In this document: piece by piece, positions 25,132-34,767 of the stretch
How the letters are laid out: each line of letters starts with the position of its first letter
How positions within the stretch are numbered: the stretch's first letter is position 1
Source: an uncultured Saprospiraceae bacterium
Lineage (GTDB): Bacteria; Bacteroidota; Bacteroidia; Chitinophagales; Saprospiraceae
Assembly: GCA_937995755.1 (NCBI GenBank)
Contig: CALKJD010000032.1
Location: 1 to 46,319, forward strand
Length of the DNA: 46,319 bases
Reading direction: 5' to 3'
Program-made: the position numbers and the translations under genes
The notes under the pieces: generated by a model
Seen by the model: the letters and a program-made list of their open reading frames with translations, nothing else
What the model was told of the DNA's origin: nothing
Databases searched by the model: none

Positions 25132-25863
25132 ATGAATCATAAGAAGATCAAAAAGCAAATCAAAAAGGTCAATTCTTTTTTTGAGAGTATCACTGACGAC
25201 GGTGAAGTATCAAGAATCGAAAAAGATCTACTCCTAAGCTACGTCCGTAAACTATATGAATCCATCTTAGACCAAGATGAAAATGTAGTGTCTAAGCCAG
25301 CTAAGACTAAAAAGCAAGTTCTTTCTACTCCGACACCAGTGATCGTAAAGAAGGAAGCAAAGACGCCAGTACCTGAGAGAAAACCATTTGAAAGAGCTGA
25401 ACCTGTACAAGCCACAGTAGAAGAGTTCGAAGTGACTTCACCGCAGCAAGCAGTACAAGTAGAAACATCGACAACAGAAAATGTATCTACCCATGAAGCT
25501 CAAGCAGAAGTACTTACGGCAGTACTCGTAAAAGAAGCTAAACCAGTATTATCAGACAAAATGGCTTCAGTTTTTGAAAAGACAGGAGGTAATGAGCTAT
25601 CTGACAAACTTGGCAACCTACCTATCAAAGACCTAACTAAGGCAATGGGCATCAATGAAAGAATGTTTACCATCAAAGAGTTATTTGGAGGCAATCAGGA
25701 TAAGTTTAAAACAGTTATGTCTACGATCAATAAGTTGAGCAGCTATGAGGAAGCTAAAGAATACCTATTAAACGGCGTAGCGACAGAACTAGAGTGGGAT
25801 TCAGAGGACAATTATAAAAAAGCTGACAAATTCGTTAAACTAGTGCAACGTAGATTTAGTTAA
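25132..25863 (+). CDS. Conserved Bacteroidota hypothetical protein
   Basis: A 243-aa protein with a basic N-terminal helix (MNHKKIKKQIKKVNSFFESI) and a predicted helical stretch, then a Pro/Val/Glu/Thr-rich linker (about residues 57-130) and a compact C-terminal domain with DLTKAMGINERMFTIKELFGGNQDKFKTVMSTINKLSSYEEAKEYL. The last part (GINERMFxxxELFGGNxxxFxxxMxxINxxxSxEEAxxYL) is a motif I recall from many uncharacterised Bacteroidota proteins. Function unknown; no signal peptide or membrane helix, so cytoplasmic. Confidence 0.65.
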   Translation: MNHKKIKKQIKKVNSFFESITDDGEVSRIEKDLLLSYVRKLYESILDQDENVVSKPAKTKKQVLSTPTPVIVKKEAKTPVPERKPFERAEPVQATVEEFEVTSPQQAVQVETSTTENVSTHEAQAEVLTAVLVKEAKPVLSDKMASVFEKTGGNELSDKLGNLPIKDLTKAMGINERMFTIKELFGGNQDKFKTVMSTINKLSSYEEAKEYLLNGVATELEWDSEDNYKKADKFVKLVQRRFS

Positions 25864-25969
25864 TAAGGAGAAGTGTAAGAACTAACGTTACAATTGTACT
25901 CATTTATCAGTTGCTGACCATGTGTTCTTCAACCTAACATCATTATTATTTACAAGGCAAAGGCAACCT

Positions 25970-26728
25970 ATGGCCAAGAAATCCGGTTGGATAGATTTAC
26001 TTGATAAAATCAAAATCCCTCTCATATTCGTCCTATTTATATGGGGCGTAGAGATATATGAGGAGGTGGCTGGCGTTTATCTAGGTAGATATGGCATATA
26101 CCCAAGAGAGATGGGTGGACTTAGAGGCATTCTCTTCAGTCCACTATTACATAACGATTGGGAACATCTATTTTCTAATAGTGCGCCACTTTTGGTAATA
26201 GGATCAGTAATGATGCTTTTCTACAAGAGAGTGGCAGTTGTTAGCTTTGTAATCATATACCTACTTAGCGGATTATCTGTCTGGCTATTTGCTAGACCTG
26301 CTTACCATATAGGCGCTAGTGGTATCGTCTACGGTCTTATTTCGTGGATGCTCTGGACAGGATTACTAAGGCGCAACATTAAGTCTATAGTACTTGCCTT
26401 ATGTACTGTAGTGATGTATGCAGGATATGAGCAGGGCCTTCTACCCAATGAAGAAGGAGTATCGTGGGAGAGTCACCTCAGTGGCGCTATCGCAGGCATT
26501 TTCACTGCTTTCCTTTTCAAAAACACTATAGAGGTCGATGAAGTCAAAGCGAATCCGTGGGCAGATGAAGACAATACTAAAGTTCTTTATCTTCAAAGAG
26601 ATATTTTTGAAAAGACAAAAGCCCAACGTATACAGGAAGCCATAGAAGCTGAAAAACAAAGACTTAGAGATCTCGCTGAGATCCAGAGACTACAAGATCT
26701 GATGGGTGGCAACATGGGACAAGCATAA
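25970..26728 (+). CDS. Rhomboid family intramembrane serine protease
   Basis: I choose the ATG at 25970 (252 aa); the frame can extend to a GTG at 25922, which is less likely. The catalytic Ser is Ser117 in HIGASGIVYG and the His is His169 in WESHLSGAIAG, forming the membrane dyad. The N-terminal HNDWEHLFSNSAPL motif is the usual second-helix stretch. Six hydrophobic helices can be drawn. A C-terminal cytosolic extension of about 60 residues ends in charged helices (EAIEAEKQRLRDLAEIQRLQDL). It cleaves membrane proteins; substrates unknown. Confidence 0.88.
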   Translation: MAKKSGWIDLLDKIKIPLIFVLFIWGVEIYEEVAGVYLGRYGIYPREMGGLRGILFSPLLHNDWEHLFSNSAPLLVIGSVMMLFYKRVAVVSFVIIYLLSGLSVWLFARPAYHIGASGIVYGLISWMLWTGLLRRNIKSIVLALCTVVMYAGYEQGLLPNEEGVSWESHLSGAIAGIFTAFLFKNTIEVDEVKANPWADEDNTKVLYLQRDIFEKTKAQRIQEAIEAEKQRLRDLAEIQRLQDLMGGNMGQA

Positions 26729-26811
26729 ATTTCTATTAGGCATTAATAGTCAATTCATGCAGTTACCCCAATCTTTTAAATTTGATTGTATTCAGTTGTG
26801 ATTCTCAACCG

Positions 26812-28005
26812 TTAGTTGATCGCACCGCCTTTATTGTTTTCTTTCTTCAAATAGAAAAGCAATACCATTATCTCTATCAAAATCATCCAACCAAATGCAA
26901 CGTGAAATTGCTGTGGCAAAAATTGAAACCATACATTGATCAATGATAGCAAACAAGTAACTAGCATTAAATAGATTAAATATTTCAGCCAACTTAATCC
27001 TCTTCCTTTGCACGTCTCTATCACCAATAATAAGGGTGAAACCCACAACAAATTCCAATTCGACTTAGTAGGAACGTGATCTGTACCCCACCACATAAAA
27101 GATAGCAGACATCCTAAAAAACCCAATAGTATAATATAAGTTGAATCAATATTTCGAACCCATTTAGGTAGTGTATCTTCTTTTCTATAAGGATATCGGA
27201 AAGCCAACATTAAAATTGCCAATAGCATAAAAACTAATTCTGGCGTGAACCAAGACCTTTTCAATCTGCCCTCAGTCTCTTCTGGAAATGATAAAACCTC
27301 GTATGGGGCACCAAGTAAAGGTACCAAGCTATCTCCTCGCTGTATAACTGCTTTAGACAAAATATCTTTGAGATATAATGGCAAAAACATCTGATCCTCT
27401 ACCGTTGAATTTACATCGGCCTTAGCCCCAATAATAAAATCTATTCCAAAGTCAGACCAAGGCATTCCGTATTGATGCTCTTTGATTAGATCTCTATAAG
27501 TTAGTGGCTCGGCATCGTCTTCAATCGTCAATGATGTAGCCGAATCTTCAAATAAATCTCTTAATCTAGTAGAGCAGTTATCAAAAAAAAAGTCATACTT
27601 ATAACTTCGATTTTCTTTGAGCATATTTATCCTCAAAGCCTGCATTAATGCATCTTTTTCTGCTTGATTAAGATTTAAACTTTGCTCGTAGATAGAGCGT
27701 TTATCTCTATTATAATTGTACAAAAAATCATCATACCTATGTGCACCTACTTGATAGAGTAACTTCCCTCTCATAAACTTCATGACGAAGCCAGGCGTAT
27801 TAAAATCGTATAAGCCATAATTATAAACCCTATCTGTCTTACGCTTTGAATCTTTTATTCTGAGTGCACTATGACCATAAGTATCATACACCATATCTCC
27901 AGGTGCAACAGTAAGTAGTGATATCTCTTGCCCAAATGCTATTACAGATGTAAGCATTATTACCAACCCTAAAATCGTCGCTTTGAAATATCTCATTTTC
28001 ACCAC
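26812..28005 (-). CDS. DUF4105 family membrane protein
   Basis: A 397-aa protein with a signal peptide or anchor (MVKMRYFKATILGLVIMLTSVIAFG). The soluble part, about residues 28-190, has the DUF4105 pattern: LLTVAPGDMVYDTYGHSALRIKD, YNYGLYDFNTPGFVMKFMRGKLLYQVG and a conserved Cys in YDFFFDNCSTRLRDLF. This is the Lnb N-terminal periplasmic domain fold, a papain-like cysteine-hydrolase relative with His (YGHS) and Cys (DNCS). The C-terminal third has about five transmembrane helices. Function not established; envelope location. Confidence 0.82.
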   Translation of the reverse strand: MVKMRYFKATILGLVIMLTSVIAFGQEISLLTVAPGDMVYDTYGHSALRIKDSKRKTDRVYNYGLYDFNTPGFVMKFMRGKLLYQVGAHRYDDFLYNYNRDKRSIYEQSLNLNQAEKDALMQALRINMLKENRSYKYDFFFDNCSTRLRDLFEDSATSLTIEDDAEPLTYRDLIKEHQYGMPWSDFGIDFIIGAKADVNSTVEDQMFLPLYLKDILSKAVIQRGDSLVPLLGAPYEVLSFPEETEGRLKRSWFTPELVFMLLAILMLAFRYPYRKEDTLPKWVRNIDSTYIILLGFLGCLLSFMWWGTDHVPTKSNWNLLWVSPLLLVIETCKGRGLSWLKYLIYLMLVTCLLSLINVWFQFLPQQFHVAFGWMILIEIMVLLFYLKKENNKGGAIN

Positions 28006-28212
28006 TTTAAACTCTCTGTAAATTTATTTAGTATTCCTTTTCATACTCTTTAATCACTATTCCTAGAGGATTAACGAAATCATACTAAATGTGTGTATGA
28101 CTAATGGAAATAAAGGTAATAATCCTATTAATAATACTCTTCTTAATTACAATATCTCATAGTGACCAAGATCAGATATACATTGAACATGTAGTGATAG
28201 GCGTAGTTAATA

Positions 28213-28851
28213 TTACAAACTAAACCACAAACTTAGGAAGTGACAAAATGTACCCCCAAAAACAAAAAGGTGCCATACAAAATGATTGTAGGGAAGTGTA
28301 TTCCATATATAAAATATAACTCCCACTGAATAAGACAAACCTCCTATCCATAGTAGATTGTAAGTAATGGCATTCATCTCCATAATGATATCGTCATAAA
28401 TAAATACAACCATCCATCCTAAGAACAAATATGAGAGCACTGAAACAATCTCAAATCTACCCGTAAACCATACTTTCTTGAGTATACCAAGTAATATTAT
28501 TAACCAATGTAACCCTAAGAACCAATGCCCTTCAGGAGTATCCATAAATCTTAATATATAACCGGTATAACTTCCCCCTATGAGTAGATAAATACAAATA
28601 TGGTCGATTCTACGCCATTGGTATTTATCATGGGTTTCGTAAGCGAGATGATATCTTACTGAAGCAAAATAGCTAAATATGGTCATCAAGGAGAATACGC
28701 CAAATCCTATGATCGCCGAAGTATGCAATTGAGTTCCCCCTTTGATCATCAACAATGATATACCTACAAGAAGTACAAGTAGAGAAATCGCATGACTTAC
28801 TACATTCGCTTTTTCTTCGCTCGATATTTTACGATAATTATCGAGTAACAC
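28213..28851 (-). CDS. Hemolysin III family membrane protein (TrhA/YqfA-like)
   Basis: A 212-aa protein of seven membrane helices. The family signatures are present: EKANVVSHAISLL near the N-terminus, SVRYHLAYETHDKYQWRRIDHICIYLLIGGSYT and the C-terminal HFVWHLFVFGGTFCHFLSLW, holding the conserved His/Asp/Ser residues that bind zinc in the PAQR/hemolysin III superfamily. Physiological role is not well established; some members influence membrane energetics. The name 'hemolysin' should not be read as proof of toxicity. Confidence 0.88.
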   Translation of the reverse strand: MLLDNYRKISSEEKANVVSHAISLLVLLVGISLLMIKGGTQLHTSAIIGFGVFSLMTIFSYFASVRYHLAYETHDKYQWRRIDHICIYLLIGGSYTGYILRFMDTPEGHWFLGLHWLIILLGILKKVWFTGRFEIVSVLSYLFLGWMVVFIYDDIIMEMNAITYNLLWIGGLSYSVGVIFYIWNTLPYNHFVWHLFVFGGTFCHFLSLWFSL

Positions 28852-28893
28852 GATATGAATGTTTTTAAGTAAAAATGAATAGGTAAACGGAAA

Positions 28894-30036
28894 TTAGATA
28901 CTGATAATTGCTATTCTCTTAGTAATTAGTTTCTTGCCATTTTTATCAAATAAAGAATATAGATATGTTCCTTTACTTAGGTGCATTAGATCCGCTTTGA
29001 ATACTCTTTTAGATCTTAACTGAAATGTCTCTGACCACAGTTCTTTACCCACAACATTATAAACTTTCATTTTATACTCTCCTAGTGGATAATTAACCAT
29101 CTGTATAGATACATTCCCAAATGATGGATTAGGGTAAGCCGTGATCATCGTATAGTCAGGAGTGACTACCTTTATATCACTGATAACTGCATCACTTTTA
29201 TATTCTACACTAGTGATCATATCTTGATCGTCTGTATCTATCGACACTATGACTTCCTTATCTTCTGCACTATAGTAGTTGTATGTAGTCGTTCGAGTTG
29301 CTCCAAATGCATCACCAAATCCTTCAATCCCACCAACTACTGTGGTAACATCAAACCATCCAATAAATGGAAGCTTAGCGAACAACTTAGTTTCACTATT
29401 AGTAATCACTTTATCTCTTATGACATCATATTCACCATCTGGAAGAATTACCGTTCCCCATGCATCAACTTCTGATTCACTATTGCTAATTAATGATATT
29501 CTGATGCTATCAAATTCGAACTCTACTGTTGCTAGTAATTCTTCTGGAATAACATCTGCTCCTAATTCTACTGTAGCTATTGCATCGTCATCATCTACAT
29601 CTCCAAATGAAATTGGCGAACGTCTAAAAGTTGGATTTTCTTGATACTCTACAGGGATATCAAATCCTTCGATAAATTCTCCAGCTCTTCCTATTTCGAT
29701 TATCTTATTCGAAAAACTTTGATAATATGTCTCCTGCTCATTAGCTGAAATAGACACCAAATCCGCATCAGGAAAATCTTCACTAGCGGTTCCTTGAGAG
29801 GCTTCTAAAAATAAGGTTTCTCTACCGAAAGGACCAGACAAAGAACTATAGTCCCATGTCACGTTTTCACCAGCATCTCCTACTGATATATTAGATTCCG
29901 TATCGATCACAGTAAACAATGTATCTCCAGCTTCCGGAAAAGTAGAGCTAGTTACAGTAATCTGACCTATTATCGCAGTGCAATACAGAGCAATTATAAC
30001 TGTAGAAATGTACTTTGTAGTAAGTCTTATATTCAT
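28894..30036 (-). CDS. Secreted protein with T9SS type A sorting domain
   Basis: A 380-aa protein with an N-terminal signal peptide (ending near IIGQ, about residue 25) and a C-terminal T9SS type A sorting module (MITAYPNPSFGNVSIQMVNYPLGEYKMKVYNVVGKELWSETF ... GTYLYSLFDKNGKKLITKRIAI). The body is beta-rich, with no enzyme motif. It should be exported by the Sec system and then across the outer membrane by type IX secretion. It starts 24 nt after the ABC exporter stop, in the same direction, so may be cotranscribed. Confidence 0.85.
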   Translation of the reverse strand: MNIRLTTKYISTVIIALYCTAIIGQITVTSSTFPEAGDTLFTVIDTESNISVGDAGENVTWDYSSLSGPFGRETLFLEASQGTASEDFPDADLVSISANEQETYYQSFSNKIIEIGRAGEFIEGFDIPVEYQENPTFRRSPISFGDVDDDDAIATVELGADVIPEELLATVEFEFDSIRISLISNSESEVDAWGTVILPDGEYDVIRDKVITNSETKLFAKLPFIGWFDVTTVVGGIEGFGDAFGATRTTTYNYYSAEDKEVIVSIDTDDQDMITSVEYKSDAVISDIKVVTPDYTMITAYPNPSFGNVSIQMVNYPLGEYKMKVYNVVGKELWSETFQLRSKRVFKADLMHLSKGTYLYSLFDKNGKKLITKRIAIISI

Positions 30037-30059
30037 GATTTTTGTTTGATTTTATAAAA

Positions 30060-31895
30060 CTAATCAAATGTTTGCATCTCAACAAATTTATTGTACTCCC
30101 CATTTAAGGCCATCAGTTGTTCATGAGACCCCATTTCGACTATCTTCCCCTTATCCAAAACAACGATTTTATCGGCATTTCTAATAGTAGAAAGCCTATG
30201 AGCAATCACTACGGTCGTTCTATTTTTCATCAGTTTCTCTAGTGCATCCTGAACCAATAATTCTGATTCTGAATCTAGAGCTGAGGTCGCTTCATCTAAT
30301 ATCATAATTGGAGGATTACGAAGTACTGCTCTTGCTATCGTCAGCCTCTGACGTTGACCACCACTTAGTTTCATCCCTCTATCGCCGATATTAGATTCAT
30401 ATTTATCTGGCATCACATTAACAAATTCAGCCACATTTGCGATTCGCGCTGCTTCTTCTATTTCAGCATCTGTTGCCGTCGCTCCAAATAATATATTATT
30501 CTTAATCGTATCATTAAACAAGATCGCTTCTTGACTTACAATCCCAAAAAGTGATCTTAAATCATGTAGAGTAAATGACCTAATATCATTTCCATCTATA
30601 GTTATTGCCCCAGATGTCACATCAAAAAATCTTGGCAATAAATCGACAAATGTTGATTTTCCTGCTCCAGATGATCCTACCAAAGCTACTACTTCCCCCT
30701 TATTGATGGTAATATCTACTTGATCTAATGCTTGAGTATCCGCATGATCATATTGAAAACTTACATCATCAAAATTAATCGCACTGTTAAAAGATATATC
30801 CGTAAGTGGGCGCTCTGGATCTACAATAGGATTAGGAGTATTAAGAAGGTTATCTACCCTATCTACAGCAGCCAATCCCTTTTGAATATTATAGTAAGCC
30901 GAAGAAAATGACTTCGCTGGCTCTATGACTTGAAAAAATGCAAATATGAACGCAAAAAATAGCTCTGGACTTAATGCTTTTTCAAATACCAATGCCGATC
31001 CATACCACAGCAAGGCTGAGACTACTACAATGCCTAAAAACTCAGATAGTGGTGATGATAAATCTCGCCTCCACAGTAATCTGGTTAAAATGTTACGATA
31101 CTCACTATTATCTTTTTCTAGCTTTTCACTTTGATATGCCTGCGCGTTAAAGCCTTTAATGATTCTCAATCCTCCAAGCGTTTCCTCTAGTATACTACTG
31201 ATACGTCCGAGTCGTGTCTGTACTTCCGAACTGGATCGCTTGAGCGTCTTAGATATTCCTCCTATAATAAACGCGGTAAATACAATCAACACAATCACAA
31301 ATAACGTCAACTGCGGACTCGTTAATATCATAAAAGTCAAACTCCCTATGATGATCAATGGAGCTTTAAAGATAGCCTCGATGGTATTAAGTATACTCCA
31401 CTCTATTTCCTGTACATCAGAGGTCATGCGATTCATCAGATCTCCCTTTTTCTCCGTACTATAGAATGATAAAGGCAAATCAATATACTTTTCAAATATC
31501 TGCTTCCTAAGATCGTAGATGATTCCATTTCTTACTGGAGCCATAAAGAACAAAGCTAGATATCTAAATAAATTCTTAAAGAAGAACACAACTAATATGG
31601 CAGCGATTACAATCAAAAGCGCTTTCTGCGGTGTATAGTTTATTACCAATTGTGAAAAGAAATAATCCAAATTATCAGGCAGATTATTGTCTGTTGGCTT
31701 AGGTACAGCCACCACTTCTTGACTAAACAAAATGTCAAAAAATGGTGCGATCATCGGAATACTAATGACGGTAAATATAGCCATCAACACATTAGATAGA
31801 ATCGCCAATATTACATTCTTCTTATAGCTCTTGAGCCTTGACATGAGACGCCAAAATCCAGAATTATTTGAAGATGTATTTTGCTGTGGCTGCAT
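30060..31895 (-). CDS. ABC transporter, permease and ATPase in one chain (MsbA-like)
   Basis: A 611-aa exporter from the ATG at 31895. A longer frame begins at 31931, but that start codon lies in the loop of a 10-bp hairpin (31914-31951), so I prefer the internal Met. The N-terminal part has six membrane helices of the ABC-exporter type; the C-terminal ATPase has GSSGAGKST (Walker A), the LSGGQRQR signature, ILDEATSALD (Walker B) and a VVIAHRLS H-loop. Homodimeric lipid flippases of the MsbA type have this form; the true substrate is not shown. It lies downstream of accC, same strand. Confidence 0.9.
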   Translation of the reverse strand: MQPQQNTSSNNSGFWRLMSRLKSYKKNVILAILSNVLMAIFTVISIPMIAPFFDILFSQEVVAVPKPTDNNLPDNLDYFFSQLVINYTPQKALLIVIAAILVVFFFKNLFRYLALFFMAPVRNGIIYDLRKQIFEKYIDLPLSFYSTEKKGDLMNRMTSDVQEIEWSILNTIEAIFKAPLIIIGSLTFMILTSPQLTLFVIVLIVFTAFIIGGISKTLKRSSSEVQTRLGRISSILEETLGGLRIIKGFNAQAYQSEKLEKDNSEYRNILTRLLWRRDLSSPLSEFLGIVVVSALLWYGSALVFEKALSPELFFAFIFAFFQVIEPAKSFSSAYYNIQKGLAAVDRVDNLLNTPNPIVDPERPLTDISFNSAINFDDVSFQYDHADTQALDQVDITINKGEVVALVGSSGAGKSTFVDLLPRFFDVTSGAITIDGNDIRSFTLHDLRSLFGIVSQEAILFNDTIKNNILFGATATDAEIEEAARIANVAEFVNVMPDKYESNIGDRGMKLSGGQRQRLTIARAVLRNPPIMILDEATSALDSESELLVQDALEKLMKNRTTVVIAHRLSTIRNADKIVVLDKGKIVEMGSHEQLMALNGEYNKFVEMQTFD

Positions 31896-31913
31896 ATGAG
31901 GTGTATATACAAA

Positions 31914-31951
31914 TTGGCTCGAGCGTGTCATAGATACAGCACTCGAGCCAA
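31914..31951 (-). other. 10-bp inverted repeat in the ABC exporter leader
   Basis: On the minus strand TTGGCTCGAG and CTCGAGCCAA pair exactly around an 18-nt loop that includes the ATG at 31931. It is followed by TTTGTATAT, so it could be a weak terminator of the upstream acc operon or a leader hairpin controlling the exporter. Confidence 0.5.
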
Positions 31952-32012
31952 CAATATTTCAATTATTTATTATTTATTTAAGACCAATTGAAATTCGCTA
32001 ATTCAAATCGAA

Positions 32013-32035
32013 ATACAAAAATGCTACTTAGCATT
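32013..32035 (-). terminator. Weak intrinsic terminator after accC
   Basis: On the minus strand AATGCT-AAGT-AGCATT is followed by a short T-run (TTTTTG). It starts about 28 nt after the accC stop codon; the short stem makes it a weak candidate. Confidence 0.5.
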
Positions 32036-32062
32036 CCTGCCATTCAAAAGAAGAAACAGAAA

Positions 32063-33412
32063 CTATTTCTTAGGTTCTCCAATATCAAACGTATTCATAA
32101 AACCTGTATCGAAATTACCTGCTCTAAAGTCAGGATCTTTCATTAAGGCTTGGTGAAATGGAACTGTTGTCTTTACACCTTCTACTATAAATTCGTCTAA
32201 TGCTCTTTGCATCTTAGTAATACACTCTTCTCTTGTCTGTGCCTTACATATCAGCTTAGCGATCATAGAGTCATAATATGGAGGTACTGTATAACCAGCA
32301 TATACATGAGTATCTACTCTTACTCCATGCCCTTTCGCACTATGAAACGATGTAATCTTACCTGGACTAGGTCTAAAATTATTAAACGGATCCTCAGCAT
32401 TGATACGACACTCCATCGCATGCAATTTTGGTATATAATTCTTAGTTCCGATCTTCTCTCCTGCAGCTACTTTTATTTGCTCCTTAATGAGATCATGATC
32501 GATTACTTCTTCTGTTACTGGGTGTTCTACTTGGATACGAGTATTCATCTCCATAAAGTAGAATTTTCTATACTTATCTACTAAAAACTCAACTGTACCT
32601 ACACCTTCGTAATCGATATAAGATGCAGCCTTTACAGCCGCTTCTCCCATTTCTTTTCGAAGTGCTTTGGTCATAAATGGTGATGGAGACTCTTCTACCA
32701 ATTTCTGATGGCGTCTCTGTATAGAGCAGTCTCTTTCGGATAGATGTATCACATTACCATGTTGATCTCCTATTACTTGAAACTCAATATGTCGTGGCTC
32801 CACTACGAATTTCTCCATATATAGTCCATCATTTCCAAACGAAGCCATTGCCTCGTTTTTACACATATTCCATTGATTTTCGAAATCTTCCTCTGCCTCA
32901 ACGATACGCATACCTTTACCACCTCCTCCAGCAGTTGCCTTCAGTATAATTGGGTAGCCGATCTCTTTAGCATCTTTGATTCCAGATGCTACATCTTTTA
33001 CAAGACCATCAGATCCTGGCACTACAGGTACGCCCGCAGCGATCATCGTTTCTTTAGCGGTTACTTTGTCACCCATCTTACGGATCATCGCGGCACTTGG
33101 ACCAATGAATTTTACTCCATACTCTTCACAAAGCTCAGCGAAATCTGCATTTTCTGATAAAAAACCATATCCTGGATGTATTGCATCAGCATTAGTGATT
33201 TCTACTGCTGCCATTATCTTAGGTATACTTAGATACGATTCAGCGGATGATGGAGGTCCAATACAAACTGCCTCATCGGCAAATCTCACATGGAGACTTT
33301 CTTTATCAGCAGTAGAGTATACTGCTACTGTCTTCACTCCCATCTCCTTACACGTACGTATTATACGTAACGCGATCTCTCCTCTATTTGCTATTAGGAT
33401 TTTATTAAACAT
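32063..33412 (-). CDS. accC: Biotin carboxylase subunit of acetyl-CoA carboxylase
   Basis: A 449-aa ATP-grasp enzyme. [25 protein letters not shown] is the family N-terminus; ATP binding involves [12 protein letters not shown], and metal and biotin sites lie in [15 protein letters not shown]. It carboxylates biotin on AccB with bicarbonate and ATP, the first step of malonyl-CoA formation. Its length matches the stand-alone subunit rather than long pyruvate- or propionyl-CoA carboxylase chains. It follows accB by 80 nt; the carboxyltransferase genes are not in this window. Confidence 0.96.
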   Translation of the reverse strand: MFNKILIANRGEIALRIIRTCKEMGVKTVAVYSTADKESLHVRFADEAVCIGPPSSAESYLSIPKIMAAVEITNADAIHPGYGFLSENADFAELCEEYGVKFIGPSAAMIRKMGDKVTAKETMIAAGVPVVPGSDGLVKDVASGIKDAKEIGYPIILKATAGGGGKGMRIVEAEEDFENQWNMCKNEAMASFGNDGLYMEKFVVEPRHIEFQVIGDQHGNVIHLSERDCSIQRRHQKLVEESPSPFMTKALRKEMGEAAVKAASYIDYEGVGTVEFLVDKYRKFYFMEMNTRIQVEHPVTEEVIDHDLIKEQIKVAAGEKIGTKNYIPKLHAMECRINAEDPFNNFRPSPGKITSFHSAKGHGVRVDTHVYAGYTVPPYYDSMIAKLICKAQTREECITKMQRALDEFIVEGVKTTVPFHQALMKDPDFRAGNFDTGFMNTFDIGEPKK

Positions 33413-33492
33413 AATTGCCTTATTATCAGAATGTTACAACGAAAAATTATCACGTCGCAAAATTCATCTATTGATAAAATAAGCCTAGAGAA

Positions 33493-33987
33493 TTAGGCAT
33501 TTGGGTCTACTAAATATAGTACTTGATCGTACTCTACTGGTTTAGCTTCTTCGATTAAGACTTTTACAATCTTACCAGACACCTCACTTTCTATCTCATT
33601 GAATAGTTTCATCGCTTCTACTATACATACTACATCACCAGTAGCAACACTATCACCTACTTTTACGTATGGTGGTTTGTCTGGAGAAGGAGATCTGTAG
33701 AATGTTCCTACGATCGGAGATCTAATTTCAAGAAGGTTTCCTGTAGCTTCTTCAGCTGGTGCATCATTAGTTGCAGGTAAGTCTACTGCTGGGGCTGCTG
33801 GAGCCACAGGAGCAGCTGCTATAGGAGCTGCAGGAGCTGCCATAGATACAATCTGTGGAGCTGGTACATGACCTGGTTTATATTCTGATCTCACTGTCAT
33901 AGAGAAATCACCTTCAGCCATCTTAAACTCAGCGAAATCAAGTTTCTTGATCAATCTGAGTAATTCGTTTAATTGTTTTGGATCCAT
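33493..33987 (-). CDS. accB: Biotin carboxyl carrier protein of acetyl-CoA carboxylase
   Basis: A 164-aa carrier. Residues 1-35 form the N-terminal helix and start of the beta part; then an Ala/Pro-rich flexible linker (about residues 42-80); then the biotinyl domain with the biotinylation site EAMKL (Lys127). The site has Leu where many proteins have Met after Lys; this is usual in Bacteroidota. It precedes accC and carries the activated carboxyl group to the transferase. Confidence 0.95.
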   Translation of the reverse strand: MDPKQLNELLRLIKKLDFAEFKMAEGDFSMTVRSEYKPGHVPAPQIVSMAAPAAPIAAAPVAPAAPAVDLPATNDAPAEEATGNLLEIRSPIVGTFYRSPSPDKPPYVKVGDSVATGDVVCIVEAMKLFNEIESEVSGKIVKVLIEEAKPVEYDQVLYLVDPNA

Positions 33988-34039
33988 TTGATAGGTTTTT
34001 CTTTTTTAACTTATCTCGAAAAGCAATTGTTTTGCTTTC

Positions 34040-34606
34040 TTATGATTTAACACGTTCGAGGTACGATCCTGTACGTGTATCTATTTTCACATTATCGCCT
34101 TCATTAATAAATAACGGAACTTTGATCTCAGCACCTGTTTCTACAGTAGCTGGCTTTGTTACGTTAGTAGCAGTATCTCCTCTAATACCTGGCTCAGTGT
34201 ATGTCACTTTTAAGACTATGTGCTGTGGTAATTCAAGAGTTAATGGTACTTCATTCTCACTATCAAACAAAATATCTACATCTGAACTTTCCTTTAGTAA
34301 TTCAGGTCTGTCTATCAATTTAACATCTAAGTTTACTTGATCAAACGTCTCATTATTCATGAAGTGGTAACCCATATCATCATTATAGAGGTATTGGTAT
34401 TTACGGTTCTCTACTCTCACGATATCGATCTTATGACCTGAAGGGAAAGTATTATCAAGTACTTTTCCAGTAGTAAGACTCTTCATCTTTGTACGTACAA
34501 AAGCAGGTCCTTTTCCTGGTTTAACGTGTAAAAATTCAGTGATCTTAAATATATCGTGGTTATATCTGAAACAAAGTCCGTTCTTAATATCCGTAGTAGA
34601 ACCCAT
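34040..34606 (-). CDS. efp: Translation elongation factor P
   Basis: I start at the ATG at 34606 (188 aa), the usual EF-P length (MGSTTDIKNGLCFRYNHDIF); an open frame extends to 34768 but would add 54 unconserved residues. The first domain has the loop KPGKGPAFVRTK, with Lys32 at the tip, the position modified in other EF-P proteins; the rest is two OB-like domains. It relieves ribosome stalling at polyproline. It lies between fabH and accB in one transcript, 53 nt upstream of accB. A TATTTTTG box (34663-34670, minus strand) upstream could give an internal promoter. Confidence 0.95.
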   Translation of the reverse strand: MGSTTDIKNGLCFRYNHDIFKITEFLHVKPGKGPAFVRTKMKSLTTGKVLDNTFPSGHKIDIVRVENRKYQYLYNDDMGYHFMNNETFDQVNLDVKLIDRPELLKESSDVDILFDSENEVPLTLELPQHIVLKVTYTEPGIRGDTATNVTKPATVETGAEIKVPLFINEGDNVKIDTRTGSYLERVKS

Positions 34607-34662
34607 AGGTTTTTTCTTTTTTAAACTGTTAACAAGTGCAATGTCCGAAGCGTATGCAATCG

Positions 34663-34670
34663 CAAAAATA
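34663..34670 (-). promoter_or_regulatory. Candidate -7 element upstream of efp
   Basis: On the minus strand TATTTTTG fits TAnnTTTG and lies 57 nt upstream of the efp start. No -33 partner was found at proper spacing, so this is a weak call. Confidence 0.35.
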
Positions 34671-34767
34671 AAATAATAATGATGGCATACCTTACTTATA
34701 TATATTAATAAAAGTCGGCCATCAGGTATGTGACTAGTTGTAATAGTATGCAAAAGCACACAAATCA

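Noticed and set aside
32976..33482. 168-codon plus-strand open frame
   Set aside because: It is antisense to accC, whose motifs are intact; no signature of its own.
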